A stretch of 44,333 bases of DNA from Flavobacteriaceae bacterium. Its GTDB lineage: Bacteria; Bacteroidota; Bacteroidia; Flavobacteriales; Flavobacteriaceae. The translations under genes and the position numbers were made by a program. Below the pieces are notes generated by a model, which saw only the letters and a program-made list of their open reading frames with translations, searched no databases and was not told the origin of the DNA. Below, piece by piece: positions 19,231 to 29,088 of this stretch. The stretch covers positions 1 to 44,333 of the forward strand of contig JAPORT010000061.1 of the NCBI GenBank assembly GCA_026710085.1. Reading direction: 5' to 3'. Position 1 is the first letter of the stretch. Every line of letters starts with the position of its first letter.

Positions 19231-19895
19231 TTGGCGTTTTCAGTGAAGACATAGTAAAAGCCATAACGGAGGCCAAGGGACAAAAGTTTTTAAAAGCATT
19301 AGAAGATTTAAATGCGGGGTTTTCCAGGCCTCTTTATTTGAAAGACTATGGTTAAGTCGAACGGAGAATCGGCCAGTTATCTCAACAATACCAAGTGGTA
19401 GCTCATCATTTTGAAATTCAAGTCATCAATAAAGAAAGACAGAGCTTATGCCCAAAAATTGGTGGTTGACAAACGACCAGAGCATCAACAATGCCATGAT
19501 ACGTTCGGCTTCTTTGTGATTCAAAGCATTCCATGGGGTTGGTCGATTGAAAACATAGTGACAACTTATCATGGATTGAATGATATCGAACAAATCTTTC
19601 AGGCCTTAAAATCGGATTTACAGTTACGGCCATGAGGCCATCGGATCGGGACTGATATCCATATGGCCATCATGGCCTATTATTTGGGGCATTATATTCG
19701 TACGGTATTGGAAAAGCGTGGCATCCATGATTCTTGGGGAGTTTGCAAGAAAAGCTCAATGCGAGGGGGTGAACCAAAGAGCTCCTTCCTGAAAATGCCC
19801 AGACCCAGTTGGAGTTATTCGTGGATGCCAAAGCCGAAGAGTGCTGGCCACCTTGGGGCAGTTCATGGGTTTACCAAAAACCAATCATCTTGAAA
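19231..19895 (+). pseudogene. IS1634-family transposase remnant (C-terminal half)
   Basis: Translation in successive frames gives KAITEAKGQKFLKALEDLN, an in-frame TAA, VERRIGQLSQQYQVVAHHFE, then after a frameshift DTFGFFVIQSIPWGW and IVTTYHGLNDIEQIFQALK with SDLQLRP. After another break comes DIHMAIMAYYLGHYIRTVLE followed by KRGIHDSW. This order (RIGRLK, the YxGLxxIExxFxxLKSDLxxRP catalytic glutamate region, then the aHlxIaxLAYhL helix and gI..SW) is characteristic of IS1634-type transposases. At least one stop and two frameshifts make it dead. The N-terminal half is not recognisable upstream. Confidence 0.8.
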
Positions 19896-20069
19896 AAAAA
19901 TAGTCACAGGGAATCAGGACTTAAAAAACTCATGGAGCTACTCTGGAGTAGGAAAAATGACAAAAATGTAGCGTCTGAAGCTTTTTAAAAATGCGTAATA
20001 CACTGCTTATCAGAGATTTGAAAAATCAAGAGACAAACTTCCATTAAGATGATATTTTTATCATAGATG

Positions 20070-20133
20070 AAATGAGAGAAGGCAAGTAGGTGGGATTTTT
20101 TTAAGTTTGTGTTACCTACAAGCTCTCTCATTT
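20070..20133. repeat. 64-bp imperfect inverted repeat upstream of the TonB receptor
   Basis: The outer arms AAATGAGAG (20070-20078) and CTCTCATTT (20125-20133) are perfect complements, and the inner arms GTAGGT (20086-20091) and ACCTAC (20114-20119) pair too. The loop contains TAAGTTTG (20102-20109), a match to the Bacteroidota -7 box. The right arm ends 8 bp before the receptor ATG. It may be an RNA hairpin hiding the start, an operator, or the end of a mobile element. Confidence 0.65.
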
Positions 20134-20141
20134 AGCCCACG

Positions 20142-22487
20142 ATGAAGCAATCACAAAAAAACGTTTCCAAGCAATATTCCAAAGGAATTCGTGCTGTAGC
20201 GTATCAATTCCTCATTTTTCTAATCTTGGTCTGTCAAGGAGTTTGTTTCAGTCAAAACAGATTGGTGATAGATGGGAGAGTTTTAGATGATCAAACTTTG
20301 GAAACTTTGAGTGGAGCAACTGTTTTAGCTGAAAAGACGCCGTATGGCGTTTTGACAAATCAATACGGCTACTTTTCATTAGAGATACGAGATATATCGG
20401 TAGACTCATTAGCCATTGAGGTGAGTTACTTAGGATATGAAACGATTCGTTATTGGATTTCAGACTTTAAAGACCAAACCATTACTTTTAGAATAAAGCC
20501 ACAATCGGCTATTTTGGAAGAAGTCATTCTTCAAGCCAATGAAACGGAAGGTTTGCTCAACACAACTGTGGGAAGTATCAATATACGACCTAGTTTAGTA
20601 GCCAACCTACCAGTTCTATTGGGAGAAAAAGATGTTTTTAAAACCATCCATCTTCTCTCGGGAATCCATTCCAATAATGAGGGAAATATTGGGTTTAATG
20701 TCCGTGGCGGGTCTTTTGATCAAAATTTGATACAATTGGATGAGGCCACGTTGTTCAATCCATACCATCTCATTGGATTATTTTCAACGATCAATTCGGA
20801 TGCGGTTAAAGAGTTGACTCTTTATAAGGGAGGGATTCCCCCTCGATATGGAGGAAGAGGCTCCTCCATTGTCGATATCCAAATGAAAGAAGGAAATAAG
20901 CAAGAACCAGAACTCTATGGCGGAATTGGCCTCATTTCATCTCGAATCGCATATGAAGCACCAATTAAAAAAAATCAGTCTTCCTTCATCATTAGTGCAC
21001 GTCGATCGTATGCTGATTTAATCGCCCGGGCTTTAGGAGGTCTTGAAGATGATGATGATCTCTATTTCTACGATGTGAACGCTAAAATGAATTTTACCTT
21101 GAATGAGAAAAACACACTCTATATTTCAAGTTATTTTGGCCGTGATATTTTGATTAATGGGGAGGATTTAGGAAATAATTGGGGAAACACTACGGGAACA
21201 ATTCGTTGGAATCATTTATTCAACAATAAGTTGTTTTCCAATACAACTTTGAATTATAGCCATTATTCCTTTGGATTCAGAGTCGCTGATGATTGGGAAT
21301 ACGATACAAGCATCGAAGATATCAGTCTAAAAACGGACTTCAGTTACTATCTTATCCAATCTCAAATTGATTTTGGATTAGGAATCAAGTATTTCACTTT
21401 TTCACCAGGAAAAACGGTTTTCAGCAGTCCCATTGAAGAAGATATTGTAAGAGATTCCTCTTTTGCTTTCGATTTTTATGGGTATGCTTCCTGGTCACAA
21501 AATTTTTCCAGTTCGGTCAAAGGACAATTAGGAGCTCGAATTTCGAGTTTTAGTCAATTGGGTGAAACTACTGTTAGCACAATGAATCAAGACACTAAAA
21601 AAGCAGTTTTAAAGAGGTTTGAATCAGGAGAAGTCGTTCAATCATATTTGAATCTGGAACCACGCATCACCCTTGATGTTTCATTTTCTAAAAACAGCAA
21701 CCTTCGATTTTCTTATGATCGAATGGTTCAGTACATTCATTCGTTGGCTGGACTTTCTGAATATACACCAACCATTTCATGGTTGCCAAGTGGTCTTCAT
21801 TTAGAACCACTAAAAGTGGACTTATTGGCCATCGAATTTCAAACGGAAAATCCTTCCAAAAGTCCTTTCAAGCTAACAACAGGGTCTTATTATAAAACTT
21901 TAGATCAGGTCACTGATTTATTAGATCCAACCGAGATCTTACAAAGACAAAATATAGAATTGGATGTATTGAGTGGAAAAGGGAGAAGTTATGGATTTGA
22001 ACTTTCCATTGAAAAGCTAAGAGATGCGTTAACTGGGTGGATTAGTTATACATTCAGCGTTACAGAAAATAAAATAGAGGGGATTAATGATTTTAGATGG
22101 TATCCTGCAAACAATGATGTCCGACATAATTTATCTGTCTTGATGAGTTTGAAACTCCATGAAAATTGGACGTTTTCACTTGTCAATGTTCTGAATACGG
22201 GGAAACCTTATACTTTTTTAATCGATCAAGTCAATAGCCAAAATCAAACCTATTATACCGAACGTAATTCATATCGACTGTCCAATTACCATCGGATTGA
22301 TTTAAACTTGAATTTTTCGCGAAATCCACGATCTAGTTGGGGTTTTTCTGTTTTCAACTTATTGGGTCGGGAGAATCCATATTTTCTTTTTTTCAACGAG
22401 GGTTTTGAGGGGGTGTTGACTCCTGAAGAAGCCGGCCTTTTCCCCATTTTATTACCATCGATTTCGTGGGATTTTAAATGGTTGTGA
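20142..22487 (+). CDS. TonB-dependent outer-membrane receptor with carboxypeptidase-like N-domain
   Basis: Outer-membrane active transporter energised by TonB. The 781 residues show a signal peptide (hydrophobic FLIFLILVCQGVCFSQ ending near 38) and a CarboxypepD_reg-like domain (about 42-125, GRVLDDQTLETLSGATVLAE to VSYLGYETI). The plug domain follows (about 150-255, NIGFNVRGGSFDQNLIQLDE and LTLYKGGIPPRYGGRGSS). The rest is a 22-strand-type barrel rich in aromatic beta strands, ending in a Trp-containing terminal strand (WDFKWL). It lacks a SusD partner, and the substrate cannot be predicted. The start follows a strong inverted repeat that may regulate it. Confidence 0.9.
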   Translation: MKQSQKNVSKQYSKGIRAVAYQFLIFLILVCQGVCFSQNRLVIDGRVLDDQTLETLSGATVLAEKTPYGVLTNQYGYFSLEIRDISVDSLAIEVSYLGYETIRYWISDFKDQTITFRIKPQSAILEEVILQANETEGLLNTTVGSINIRPSLVANLPVLLGEKDVFKTIHLLSGIHSNNEGNIGFNVRGGSFDQNLIQLDEATLFNPYHLIGLFSTINSDAVKELTLYKGGIPPRYGGRGSSIVDIQMKEGNKQEPELYGGIGLISSRIAYEAPIKKNQSSFIISARRSYADLIARALGGLEDDDDLYFYDVNAKMNFTLNEKNTLYISSYFGRDILINGEDLGNNWGNTTGTIRWNHLFNNKLFSNTTLNYSHYSFGFRVADDWEYDTSIEDISLKTDFSYYLIQSQIDFGLGIKYFTFSPGKTVFSSPIEEDIVRDSSFAFDFYGYASWSQNFSSSVKGQLGARISSFSQLGETTVSTMNQDTKKAVLKRFESGEVVQSYLNLEPRITLDVSFSKNSNLRFSYDRMVQYIHSLAGLSEYTPTISWLPSGLHLEPLKVDLLAIEFQTENPSKSPFKLTTGSYYKTLDQVTDLLDPTEILQRQNIELDVLSGKGRSYGFELSIEKLRDALTGWISYTFSVTENKIEGINDFRWYPANNDVRHNLSVLMSLKLHENWTFSLVNVLNTGKPYTFLIDQVNSQNQTYYTERNSYRLSNYHRIDLNLNFSRNPRSSWGFSVFNLLGRENPYFLFFNEGFEGVLTPEEAGLFPILLPSISWDFKWL

Positions 22488-22735
22488 AGAGGTTCATTAG
22501 CCCCCACGACGATGTTTTGGAGTCATGAAAAACGAACTATGTCAATTATAGAAAATGAAACCCTTGTTGAAACTAGGCTTCCACATACAATTAATGGCCA
22601 ACAACTTTGATGTCTGATGTTTCACTGGAATGAACAGCCCCCTTTCGAGCAGTTTTTTTTTGACCTTATGCTTTTTGGTCGTGGCCATCTACGCCGTGGT
22701 CATGTCGTTTTGAATGTTAAGATGAGTGTTAAAGA

Positions 22736-23728
22736 TTGAAAAAGGTGCTCCCCACATTTTTAAACGCTTATTTTGATTCATTCGAATCATACATACAGCA
22801 ACAAGAGTTTATCAAAAATCCAGAAGGGCTCGAAATCCCGATCGCCTATACAGTTCAAAGCGGGGGCAAACGAATTCGACCATTATTTGTTCTTTTAATA
22901 GCAGATTCCTCCGAGTTTGGATACGCCAAGGCGTTAGATGCTGCCCTAACGGTTGAGCTATTTCATAATTTCACTTTGATTCATGATGATTTCATGGATC
23001 AATCGACTTTGAGAAGAGGGCAAGCTACTGTTTTTAAAAAATGGAACCGAAATACGGCCATTTTAGCCGGAGATGCCTTGTTGGTCATGGCTTATCAACA
23101 ATTGCGCCGTTATCGACCAAAAATGCGTGTCAAAATGTACGATTTATTGAACTCTGTGGCCAAAACGGTTTGTGATGGTCAATATTTAGACATTGAATTT
23201 GAGTCTCGATTGGAAATTAATAGCAATCAATATTTGGATATGATTACTAAAAAAACAGCCTGTCTTTTTGGTTGTAGTTTCCAATTCGGAGCATTGGTTT
23301 CAGAAGATTTAAAAAACAAAGGCCATGAAATATTTGAACTAGGCCTTTTATTGGGAAAAATTTTTCAGATACAAGATGATTATTTAGACATCTATGGGGA
23401 TACCCAAAACTTTGGCAAAGTTATTGGAGGAGATATTCGACAAAGAAAAAAAACCATTTTATTTACTCAAGCCATGAAGCTCGGAACGGAATCTCAAAAA
23501 AATGAATTATTGTCTTTATATGGCACCAATCATCAACTGAATGAAGAGATATTGGTTGAAAAAGTCATGGAACTATTTCATGTAACAAAAGCCGATACAG
23601 CAACTAAAGCACTCATCGAAACTGATTTGGAGACATTCGATACTCAAATCAATAAAATCGGATTTTCCAAATCGCAAAAGCAAAAATTAACAGAGTTATT
23701 ATTGTGGCTGTCCAAACGTGAAAATTGA
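22736..23728 (+). CDS. polyprenyl (GGPP/FPP-type) diphosphate synthase
   Basis: Condenses IPP with allylic diphosphates to make the isoprenoid precursor; next to lycopene cyclase, a geranylgeranyl diphosphate synthase for carotenoids is likely (inferred). The 330 residues keep GGKRIRP (43-49), the first aspartate-rich motif HDDFMDQSTLRRG (D84, D85, D88) and the second QDDYLDIYGD (D214, D215, D218). The frame opens with TTG (MKKVLPTFLNAYFDSF) and no in-frame ATG occurs nearby, so a TTG start is proposed. It converges on the cyclase gene, and the two coding ends overlap by 30 bp. Product chain length cannot be fixed from the sequence. Confidence 0.92.
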   Translation: MKKVLPTFLNAYFDSFESYIQQQEFIKNPEGLEIPIAYTVQSGGKRIRPLFVLLIADSSEFGYAKALDAALTVELFHNFTLIHDDFMDQSTLRRGQATVFKKWNRNTAILAGDALLVMAYQQLRRYRPKMRVKMYDLLNSVAKTVCDGQYLDIEFESRLEINSNQYLDMITKKTACLFGCSFQFGALVSEDLKNKGHEIFELGLLLGKIFQIQDDYLDIYGDTQNFGKVIGGDIRQRKKTILFTQAMKLGTESQKNELLSLYGTNHQLNEEILVEKVMELFHVTKADTATKALIETDLETFDTQINKIGFSKSQKQKLTELLLWLSKREN

Positions 23729-24883
23729 TAATGATTCATTCCATAGGGCTCTTAAAAAAAGGACTTTCGTTTTAAAACGAAAGGATGCTAATATTTTTAA
23801 TTCTTGAATCAAAGTCGTATCTCCAGACAAAAACTTTAAAATGATTAAGGGATTATTTTTTTGAAACAATTCATCGAAAATGATGTGTCCTTTATCATTT
23901 TGTTTTTCTAGCACTTTTAATAACATCTTGTCATAAAATAAAAATCGATTGTGATAAGGTTTCTGTGGTAAAGGCTTTCCAAATTTTAAACTTTCGACAA
24001 TCATTTTGCTCAACTTCAATGTTCTGTAAAAAGTAAAGCCGGTACTTGGTTTGGCCCAACCTCCTGCGACACCAATATGAATCAATCTTTTTCCATTGTT
24101 TTTGTGAAATGGAAAAGTGGTCATTGGAATGGCATTTTTTTCGATTTCTAGGACCTGATAGGGGCCTGAGTTTACTTTTGCAAGATATTGTTCAATTCCT
24201 TTGGCATATTGCTTATCAGGTAACCATTCTTTTGAAAAAAGGGTATACTCAATCAAGGCCTTTTTGCGGTTGATAGGTAAAACATACATAAAGCGTGTAT
24301 GGCCTTTTTGATTGATTGAAAAATCCATGAAGGTCATTTTTTGGTCGTCAAAGCAGGCTTTTTCTGTTTTCACATACCATCCCACAAAATGCTGTAATAA
24401 AAACGGATGCTTTTTTAGATTGTCTAAATATGTGTGGTTAACAATACTCGAAAAAACTAGTTCAGAGGAATAGACTTTTTTTGGTGTAGAAACTTCAACA
24501 GACGTAGACTTTTCCTTTATTTGAGTTACTTGGGATGTTAACCATCGAACATTAGGATGATCTAAAAGTTCCGCTTTAAATTTTTGATAGAAATCTTCTG
24601 ACCGAATCATTTTGTAAGAATAACCTTCTAGTCTGAAGTTGATTGTTTTTTGAAATTGTTTCGACACATACAATCCTAGGTTCCATTTTTTGGATACGAT
24701 ATCATGATCGTCAAAACCAACATTTTCCCAAAAGCACCAAGTCCGATCATTTTTCGTTTTTTCTTCTTTTTCAATGATTAATATCCCCTTTTGGGACAAT
24801 GCCTTTTCTCGAATGATGCTTCTTCCGAGCATCAATCCAGATAATCCTGCACCACATATAATATAGTCGTAATGTTTCTTCAA
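23699..24883 (-). CDS. crtY: lycopene cyclase (CrtY type)
   Basis: FAD/NAD(P)-dependent cyclase that closes the ionone rings of lycopene to give beta-carotene, on the way to zeaxanthin-type pigments. The 394 residues begin with the Rossmann fingerprint YIICGAGLSGLMLGR (7-21). DRTWCFW (46-52), the MDFS and FMYVLP segments, IPMTTFPF and GVAGGWAKPSTGFTFYRT follow, all diagnostic of CrtY-type cyclases. It converges with the prenyl synthase gene. Other carotenoid genes (crtB, crtI, crtZ) are not in this window. Confidence 0.93.
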   Translation of the reverse strand: MKKHYDYIICGAGLSGLMLGRSIIREKALSQKGILIIEKEEKTKNDRTWCFWENVGFDDHDIVSKKWNLGLYVSKQFQKTINFRLEGYSYKMIRSEDFYQKFKAELLDHPNVRWLTSQVTQIKEKSTSVEVSTPKKVYSSELVFSSIVNHTYLDNLKKHPFLLQHFVGWYVKTEKACFDDQKMTFMDFSINQKGHTRFMYVLPINRKKALIEYTLFSKEWLPDKQYAKGIEQYLAKVNSGPYQVLEIEKNAIPMTTFPFHKNNGKRLIHIGVAGGWAKPSTGFTFYRTLKLSKMIVESLKFGKPLPQKPYHNRFLFYDKMLLKVLEKQNDKGHIIFDELFQKNNPLIILKFLSGDTTLIQELKILASFRFKTKVLFLRALWNESLSIFTFGQPQ

Positions 24884-24983
24884 AGTTTCAGGCTAATTGT
24901 ATGATGAGCTACAAGAATTCATCATCGGTGAATGAATTAGAATAAGCTTTCAGCGAATGGATGCCATACCAAAACAGGAATCA

Positions 24984-27900
24984 TCAAAAGAGGAGAGCTC
25001 CATCCGATATCGGAAAATCAAGAGAAAAGATGTTGAGGTTGGTATTATTTCGAGCCACGATGAGATACCATTGATTTCGAATTTTGACCAACTTCATGTC
25101 GCGTATTTCACCTCGATTAAAGAGGCCACTTTTTGAATAATCAACTGGCTTGAATTGCCCCGTTCCATCTCCTTCAAACAGTTCTCCTTTTGAAGAAGCA
25201 AACCGCCCCAATTTGACCCTTGTTCCAAAAAGGTTTCCGCCAGTGATTAAATCAATGTGTCCATCTTCATTGAAATCCAGGAGTACCTGGGCATAAATGG
25301 GCGATAACTGGGCCTCTTTGGGATAGGGGACAAAAGAATATCCTGAACCTTTGTTTGACAAGAGAATCCCTGATGAAAACTCGCGGATATCCAATTCTTG
25401 TGCATCGGATAATTCAGATTCTGAAAAGATATCATTCATCGATTGATCAGCATAGGAGGCATAGGAAACGTATTTGGATTTCAAACTAGTGATTTGACTT
25501 TGTATATCATCTTTGGAGATAAAGGGAACCCACCGCTCATTTTCATAGACACAAAGGATGGGATCAAGAGCTCCATTGTTATCAAAATCTTTATAAAACA
25601 GCTTGACGGGTGATTTCAATTGACTGTTTAAACCCAAATTTCCTAGTAGGAAATCCATTTGCCCATCATTGTTGACATCAGCTTGTTCGATGGAATTCCA
25701 AAAACCCTCCAGATTTTCTAAAAAAGGAGCCTCCATCCATGAAAACAGACCATCGGTGTTGAGTAAAATTTGGGGTTTCATCCAATGACCAACCACAATT
25801 AAATCATCAAATCCATTTTGATCAATATCATAAAATAAAGCATCACTCACTTTTCCTAATTGATTTTGTTGCGGCATTCTATGGTTTTCCAACTCAAAGA
25901 ATCCATTACCGTCATTAATTAATAACTGACTTTGATTGGATAAAGGGTATTGACCAGGCATTCCAAAAGTTCCCACAAACAGATCTAAATCTCCATCATG
26001 GTCTATATCGGAGGAAACCACACAGGATCCCGATAGATTTTCTAGTGGTAATGAGGTTAATGCATTCGTCAACTGCCCATTCTGATTGATATACATTCGA
26101 TCTTGTAACAGTTCTCCTTGATTTTCATTGCCTCCACTCACCGTATAAAGATCTGCATCACCATCGCCATCTGCATCAAAAAACAAAGCCGCCGTTTGTT
26201 CCTTTTCGACGATTTGTTCGAATATTGAATTATTGCTTTGTTGGAATTTTCCATTGGAATTTTGAACCAACAACTGACCCGAAGTTCCTTTAGCCCCCAC
26301 GAGGTAGATGTCGGTTTGTTGATCTTGATTGATATCCCCTATGGCTATTTGGGGGCCTTTGGTGGAAAGGTAAAAGGGGAGGAGCCGTTCTCTCTTGAAG
26401 TCCACAAATTCATTTTCCTGATGAACGATAGATTCTAATCCCGTATCCTCTGATTTCGAAAAGATGATCGGATGAGATTCCGATGGCATTGATGATTTTA
26501 GATTTTGTGCTTTTTCAATGGTTAGCTTGGATACCGACTCTTGAACCATTAAATTTTGAAATTGTCCATCGGGCCATTGAATGGTTATGGAATCAATGAC
26601 CTCGTTTTGTCCCAAGCCAAAGTGCAATTTTCTGGACACTGAAGATTGAAATCCTCGAACGGGTTGGTTTAACCGATGGAAGGAATTTTCTCCGCTATAA
26701 ACCGTCACATGGGCTCCAATACCTTCTCTGTTTAATGATGTTGTGTCTAGAAGTTGTATCGATAACGAATGATTGGTGGATAATTTTTCGCTGTTGTTAC
26801 GGTAGATAGATGCTGGCTTTTCGATATTATTGACCACCAAGTCCAAATCGCCATCATTATCTAAATCAGAATAGACGGCTCCATTGGAAAGCGTTTGATG
26901 ATCGAATCCCCAAGATCGATTCATCTTTTCAAATTGTAATGGTTGAACTTGTCGATAAATGTAGTTTTCTTGAAGCGATGAAGGAATCTCATTGATGAGA
27001 TTCATCACTTCAAGTTCACTATTATTTTGCTGTTGATTTAATCGTTGTTGTACAGCATAACTGATAAAATCCATATTGGTATAGTCTCTTTTATAGCCAT
27101 TAGTTACAAACAGATCATTCCAACCATCATTATCAAAATCGGAAACCAAAGCGGCCCAGGACCAATCGGTATTGGATATGCCTGAAAACTGTCCAACTTC
27201 AGAAAAAAATTGTCCACTTTGATTCACTTGTAGCATGTTGCGCATGTATTGGTGATGAAATCCTGTCTTGGTCAATTGGCTATGTTTTTCATAATTATCG
27301 GGGCCAAGCACCATTTTTTGGCGCTCTTGAGATTCAGGCAACATGTCGAGGGCCACGATATCCATAGACCCATCATTGTTGATGTCGGCTACATCGGAAC
27401 CCATCGAGAACAAAGGAGTATAGTCCATATAATCTCTTAAACTTTCTGTGAATGTGCGGTCTTGATTATTGATGTAGAGATAATCTTCCTCATTATAGTC
27501 ATTGGAAACATAAATGTCTGGCCAGCCATCTTCATTGAAGTCAGCGGATACCACCCCCAGTCCAAAGCCTAGTACGTTAGTTTTGATTCCCGATATCAAT
27601 GTGATATCAAAAAAGAATCCCCCAATATTTTCATAAAGTTTATCGCCATAATTAGGATCGACTTTATTCTTTAATTCTCCGGTCAATCGATCAAAACCCG
27701 CATATTCTTGAACCGAATGATTCAGCAAGTAGAGGTCTAAATCATTATCTCGATCCATATCAAAAAACAATGCATTGGTGGTATATCCTGTATCCAGCAA
27801 CCCAAGATCTTCCGCCATTTCGGTAAAAGTCCCATCTTGATTGTTGATGAATAATAAATTTTGACGATATGGAGCTGTTTTGGCCGCTGATCGACAGACG

Positions 27901-28280
27901 AAAATATCAAGCCAACCATCAGCATTGATATCCACCATGACCGTACCTGTATTCCAATAGCCAGCAGCTTCTACTCCTGCTTGGGCTGCCACTTCTTTGA
28001 AGTTTAGATTTCCTTGATTGAGATACAATCTTGAGGCCACCATATTTCCAGTAAAGTAAATATCTTCGAGTCCATCGTTATTCACATCGCCTACCGCAAC
28101 ACCACCTCCATTATACAGATAACCATAATTTAAGACGTTAAACGCTTCATTTTCTTGAAGCAGATTTTGAAACTTGATACCAGTTTTTGAAGGACTCAGA
28201 AGACTAAATAATGTTGGTTCTCTGTTAGAACAACTCAAACAAATCACCACAACCATGAAAGCCATAAAAACCCGTTTCAT
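24984..28280 (-). CDS. large FG-GAP/VCBS-repeat lipoprotein with UnbV/ASPIC domain
   Basis: A 1098-residue exported protein with a lipoprotein signal (MKRVFMAFMVVVICLSCSN, lipobox LSC). It carries many FG-GAP-type blades with calcium-binding loops such as DVNNDGLEDIYF, DINADGWLDIFV, DMDRDNDLDLYL and DFNEDGWPDIYV. These predict beta-propellers on both sides of an ASPIC/UnbV domain (about 500-590, IGAHVTVYSG to ITIQWPDGQ). In Bacteroidota such proteins are surface or periplasmic and often sit beside SusCD pairs; their role is unproven, with glycan or metal-ligand binding proposed. Its ATG overlaps the stop of the upstream dioxygenase gene by 4 bp, so the two are translationally coupled. Confidence 0.9.
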   Translation of the reverse strand: MKRVFMAFMVVVICLSCSNREPTLFSLLSPSKTGIKFQNLLQENEAFNVLNYGYLYNGGGVAVGDVNNDGLEDIYFTGNMVASRLYLNQGNLNFKEVAAQAGVEAAGYWNTGTVMVDINADGWLDIFVCRSAAKTAPYRQNLLFINNQDGTFTEMAEDLGLLDTGYTTNALFFDMDRDNDLDLYLLNHSVQEYAGFDRLTGELKNKVDPNYGDKLYENIGGFFFDITLISGIKTNVLGFGLGVVSADFNEDGWPDIYVSNDYNEEDYLYINNQDRTFTESLRDYMDYTPLFSMGSDVADINNDGSMDIVALDMLPESQERQKMVLGPDNYEKHSQLTKTGFHHQYMRNMLQVNQSGQFFSEVGQFSGISNTDWSWAALVSDFDNDGWNDLFVTNGYKRDYTNMDFISYAVQQRLNQQQNNSELEVMNLINEIPSSLQENYIYRQVQPLQFEKMNRSWGFDHQTLSNGAVYSDLDNDGDLDLVVNNIEKPASIYRNNSEKLSTNHSLSIQLLDTTSLNREGIGAHVTVYSGENSFHRLNQPVRGFQSSVSRKLHFGLGQNEVIDSITIQWPDGQFQNLMVQESVSKLTIEKAQNLKSSMPSESHPIIFSKSEDTGLESIVHQENEFVDFKRERLLPFYLSTKGPQIAIGDINQDQQTDIYLVGAKGTSGQLLVQNSNGKFQQSNNSIFEQIVEKEQTAALFFDADGDGDADLYTVSGGNENQGELLQDRMYINQNGQLTNALTSLPLENLSGSCVVSSDIDHDGDLDLFVGTFGMPGQYPLSNQSQLLINDGNGFFELENHRMPQQNQLGKVSDALFYDIDQNGFDDLIVVGHWMKPQILLNTDGLFSWMEAPFLENLEGFWNSIEQADVNNDGQMDFLLGNLGLNSQLKSPVKLFYKDFDNNGALDPILCVYENERWVPFISKDDIQSQITSLKSKYVSYASYADQSMNDIFSESELSDAQELDIREFSSGILLSNKGSGYSFVPYPKEAQLSPIYAQVLLDFNEDGHIDLITGGNLFGTRVKLGRFASSKGELFEGDGTGQFKPVDYSKSGLFNRGEIRDMKLVKIRNQWYLIVARNNTNLNIFSLDFPISDGALLF

Positions 28281-29017
28281 GATGAACCTTTTCGATTTTT
28301 TCGTTTACCCGAGTGATCAAAACCTTGAGAACGTTCCAGTGCCACCATTACTTTTGGACGATAATTCAAAATAAAAGCTCTTCGAGAATTTGAGGTAGAA
28401 TTCCCCCGACTATAATGAACAGTTCCCCCTTGATGCATCACACATTCACCCGGCTCTAGAGGGATTGCTTTGGCTTCATTTTCAGTTGCTAGACAATGCA
28501 ATGGTCCATTTTTCATTTTTTGAATATGTGTTCTAAGTGGTTTTAAATGGGACTTTGGAACGTACCACATGCATCCATTATTGATGGTGGCACGGTCTAG
28601 TGTGATCCAAATACTAACGGCTCTTGTATCGGGCATATCAATCCAGTAGGCGGCATCTTGATGCCAGGGCGTTATCGCATTAGTTTTGGGTCGTTTGTTA
28701 ATCAACATATCAAAGTCAAAAGCCATATCGTTCCCCAATAACCTTTTAGCCATTGCCAAAGTCTTTGAATAGACAATGGTCTCTCTTAATTGATTGTCAA
28801 TTGTAGAGGGCAACATGACTTGTGTGATTTGTTCCTTTCCGTCCCTACTGTTAGGTTTTCCAGATAAGTCGGACCTAAGAGATTTATTCTTCGTGGTTTT
28901 ATCAAGAATCTGGTCGTAGATTGTTAAATAGTTTTCAACTTCTTCTTGGTTTAAAAGATTCCGAAAGACCAAATAACCTTGGGTATTAAAAAAATTTATT
29001 TGACTTTCTCCTAACAC
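28277..29017 (-). CDS. phytanoyl-CoA dioxygenase (PhyH) family Fe(II)/2-oxoglutarate enzyme
   Basis: Non-heme iron oxygenase of 246 residues with the complete facial triad: H119 and D121 in TPWHQDAAYW and H201 in GGTVHYSRGN, plus a conserved arginine (R212 or R213 in SRRAFILNY) for 2-oxoglutarate. The substrate of this family is very varied (lipids, glycans, small molecules) and is not predictable. The start is GTG, as no in-frame ATG precedes it. The stop overlaps the start of the downstream UnbV lipoprotein gene by 4 bp. It points away from the susCD genes, with a promoter-like site 40-70 bp upstream. Confidence 0.9.
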   Translation of the reverse strand: MLGESQINFFNTQGYLVFRNLLNQEEVENYLTIYDQILDKTTKNKSLRSDLSGKPNSRDGKEQITQVMLPSTIDNQLRETIVYSKTLAMAKRLLGNDMAFDFDMLINKRPKTNAITPWHQDAAYWIDMPDTRAVSIWITLDRATINNGCMWYVPKSHLKPLRTHIQKMKNGPLHCLATENEAKAIPLEPGECVMHQGGTVHYSRGNSTSNSRRAFILNYRPKVMVALERSQGFDHSGKRKNRKGSS

Positions 29018-29054
29018 AAAAATGCTTTACGTATTCAACGATGATTAAATTCTC

Positions 29055-29088
29055 CAAACATAATATTTTCCACCGTCTTTAAAGTCAA
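29055..29088 (-). promoter_or_regulatory. candidate promoter for the PhyH-UnbV operon
   Basis: On the minus strand TATGTTTG (29062-29055) fits the TAnnTTTG -7 box, with TTG (29088-29086) 23 bp upstream as a partial -33 element. It lies about 40 bp before the GTG start. Confidence 0.4.

Noticed and set aside
19411-19635. A 74-codon plus-strand frame taken as a separate small gene
   Set aside because: Its residues (YHGLNDIEQIFQALKSDL) are the catalytic region of the IS1634 transposase, so it is part of that remnant.
22488-22735. A gene in the gap between the TonB receptor and the prenyl synthase
   Set aside because: All frames are short and broken; the ATG at about 22721 (MSVKD) stops after five codons.
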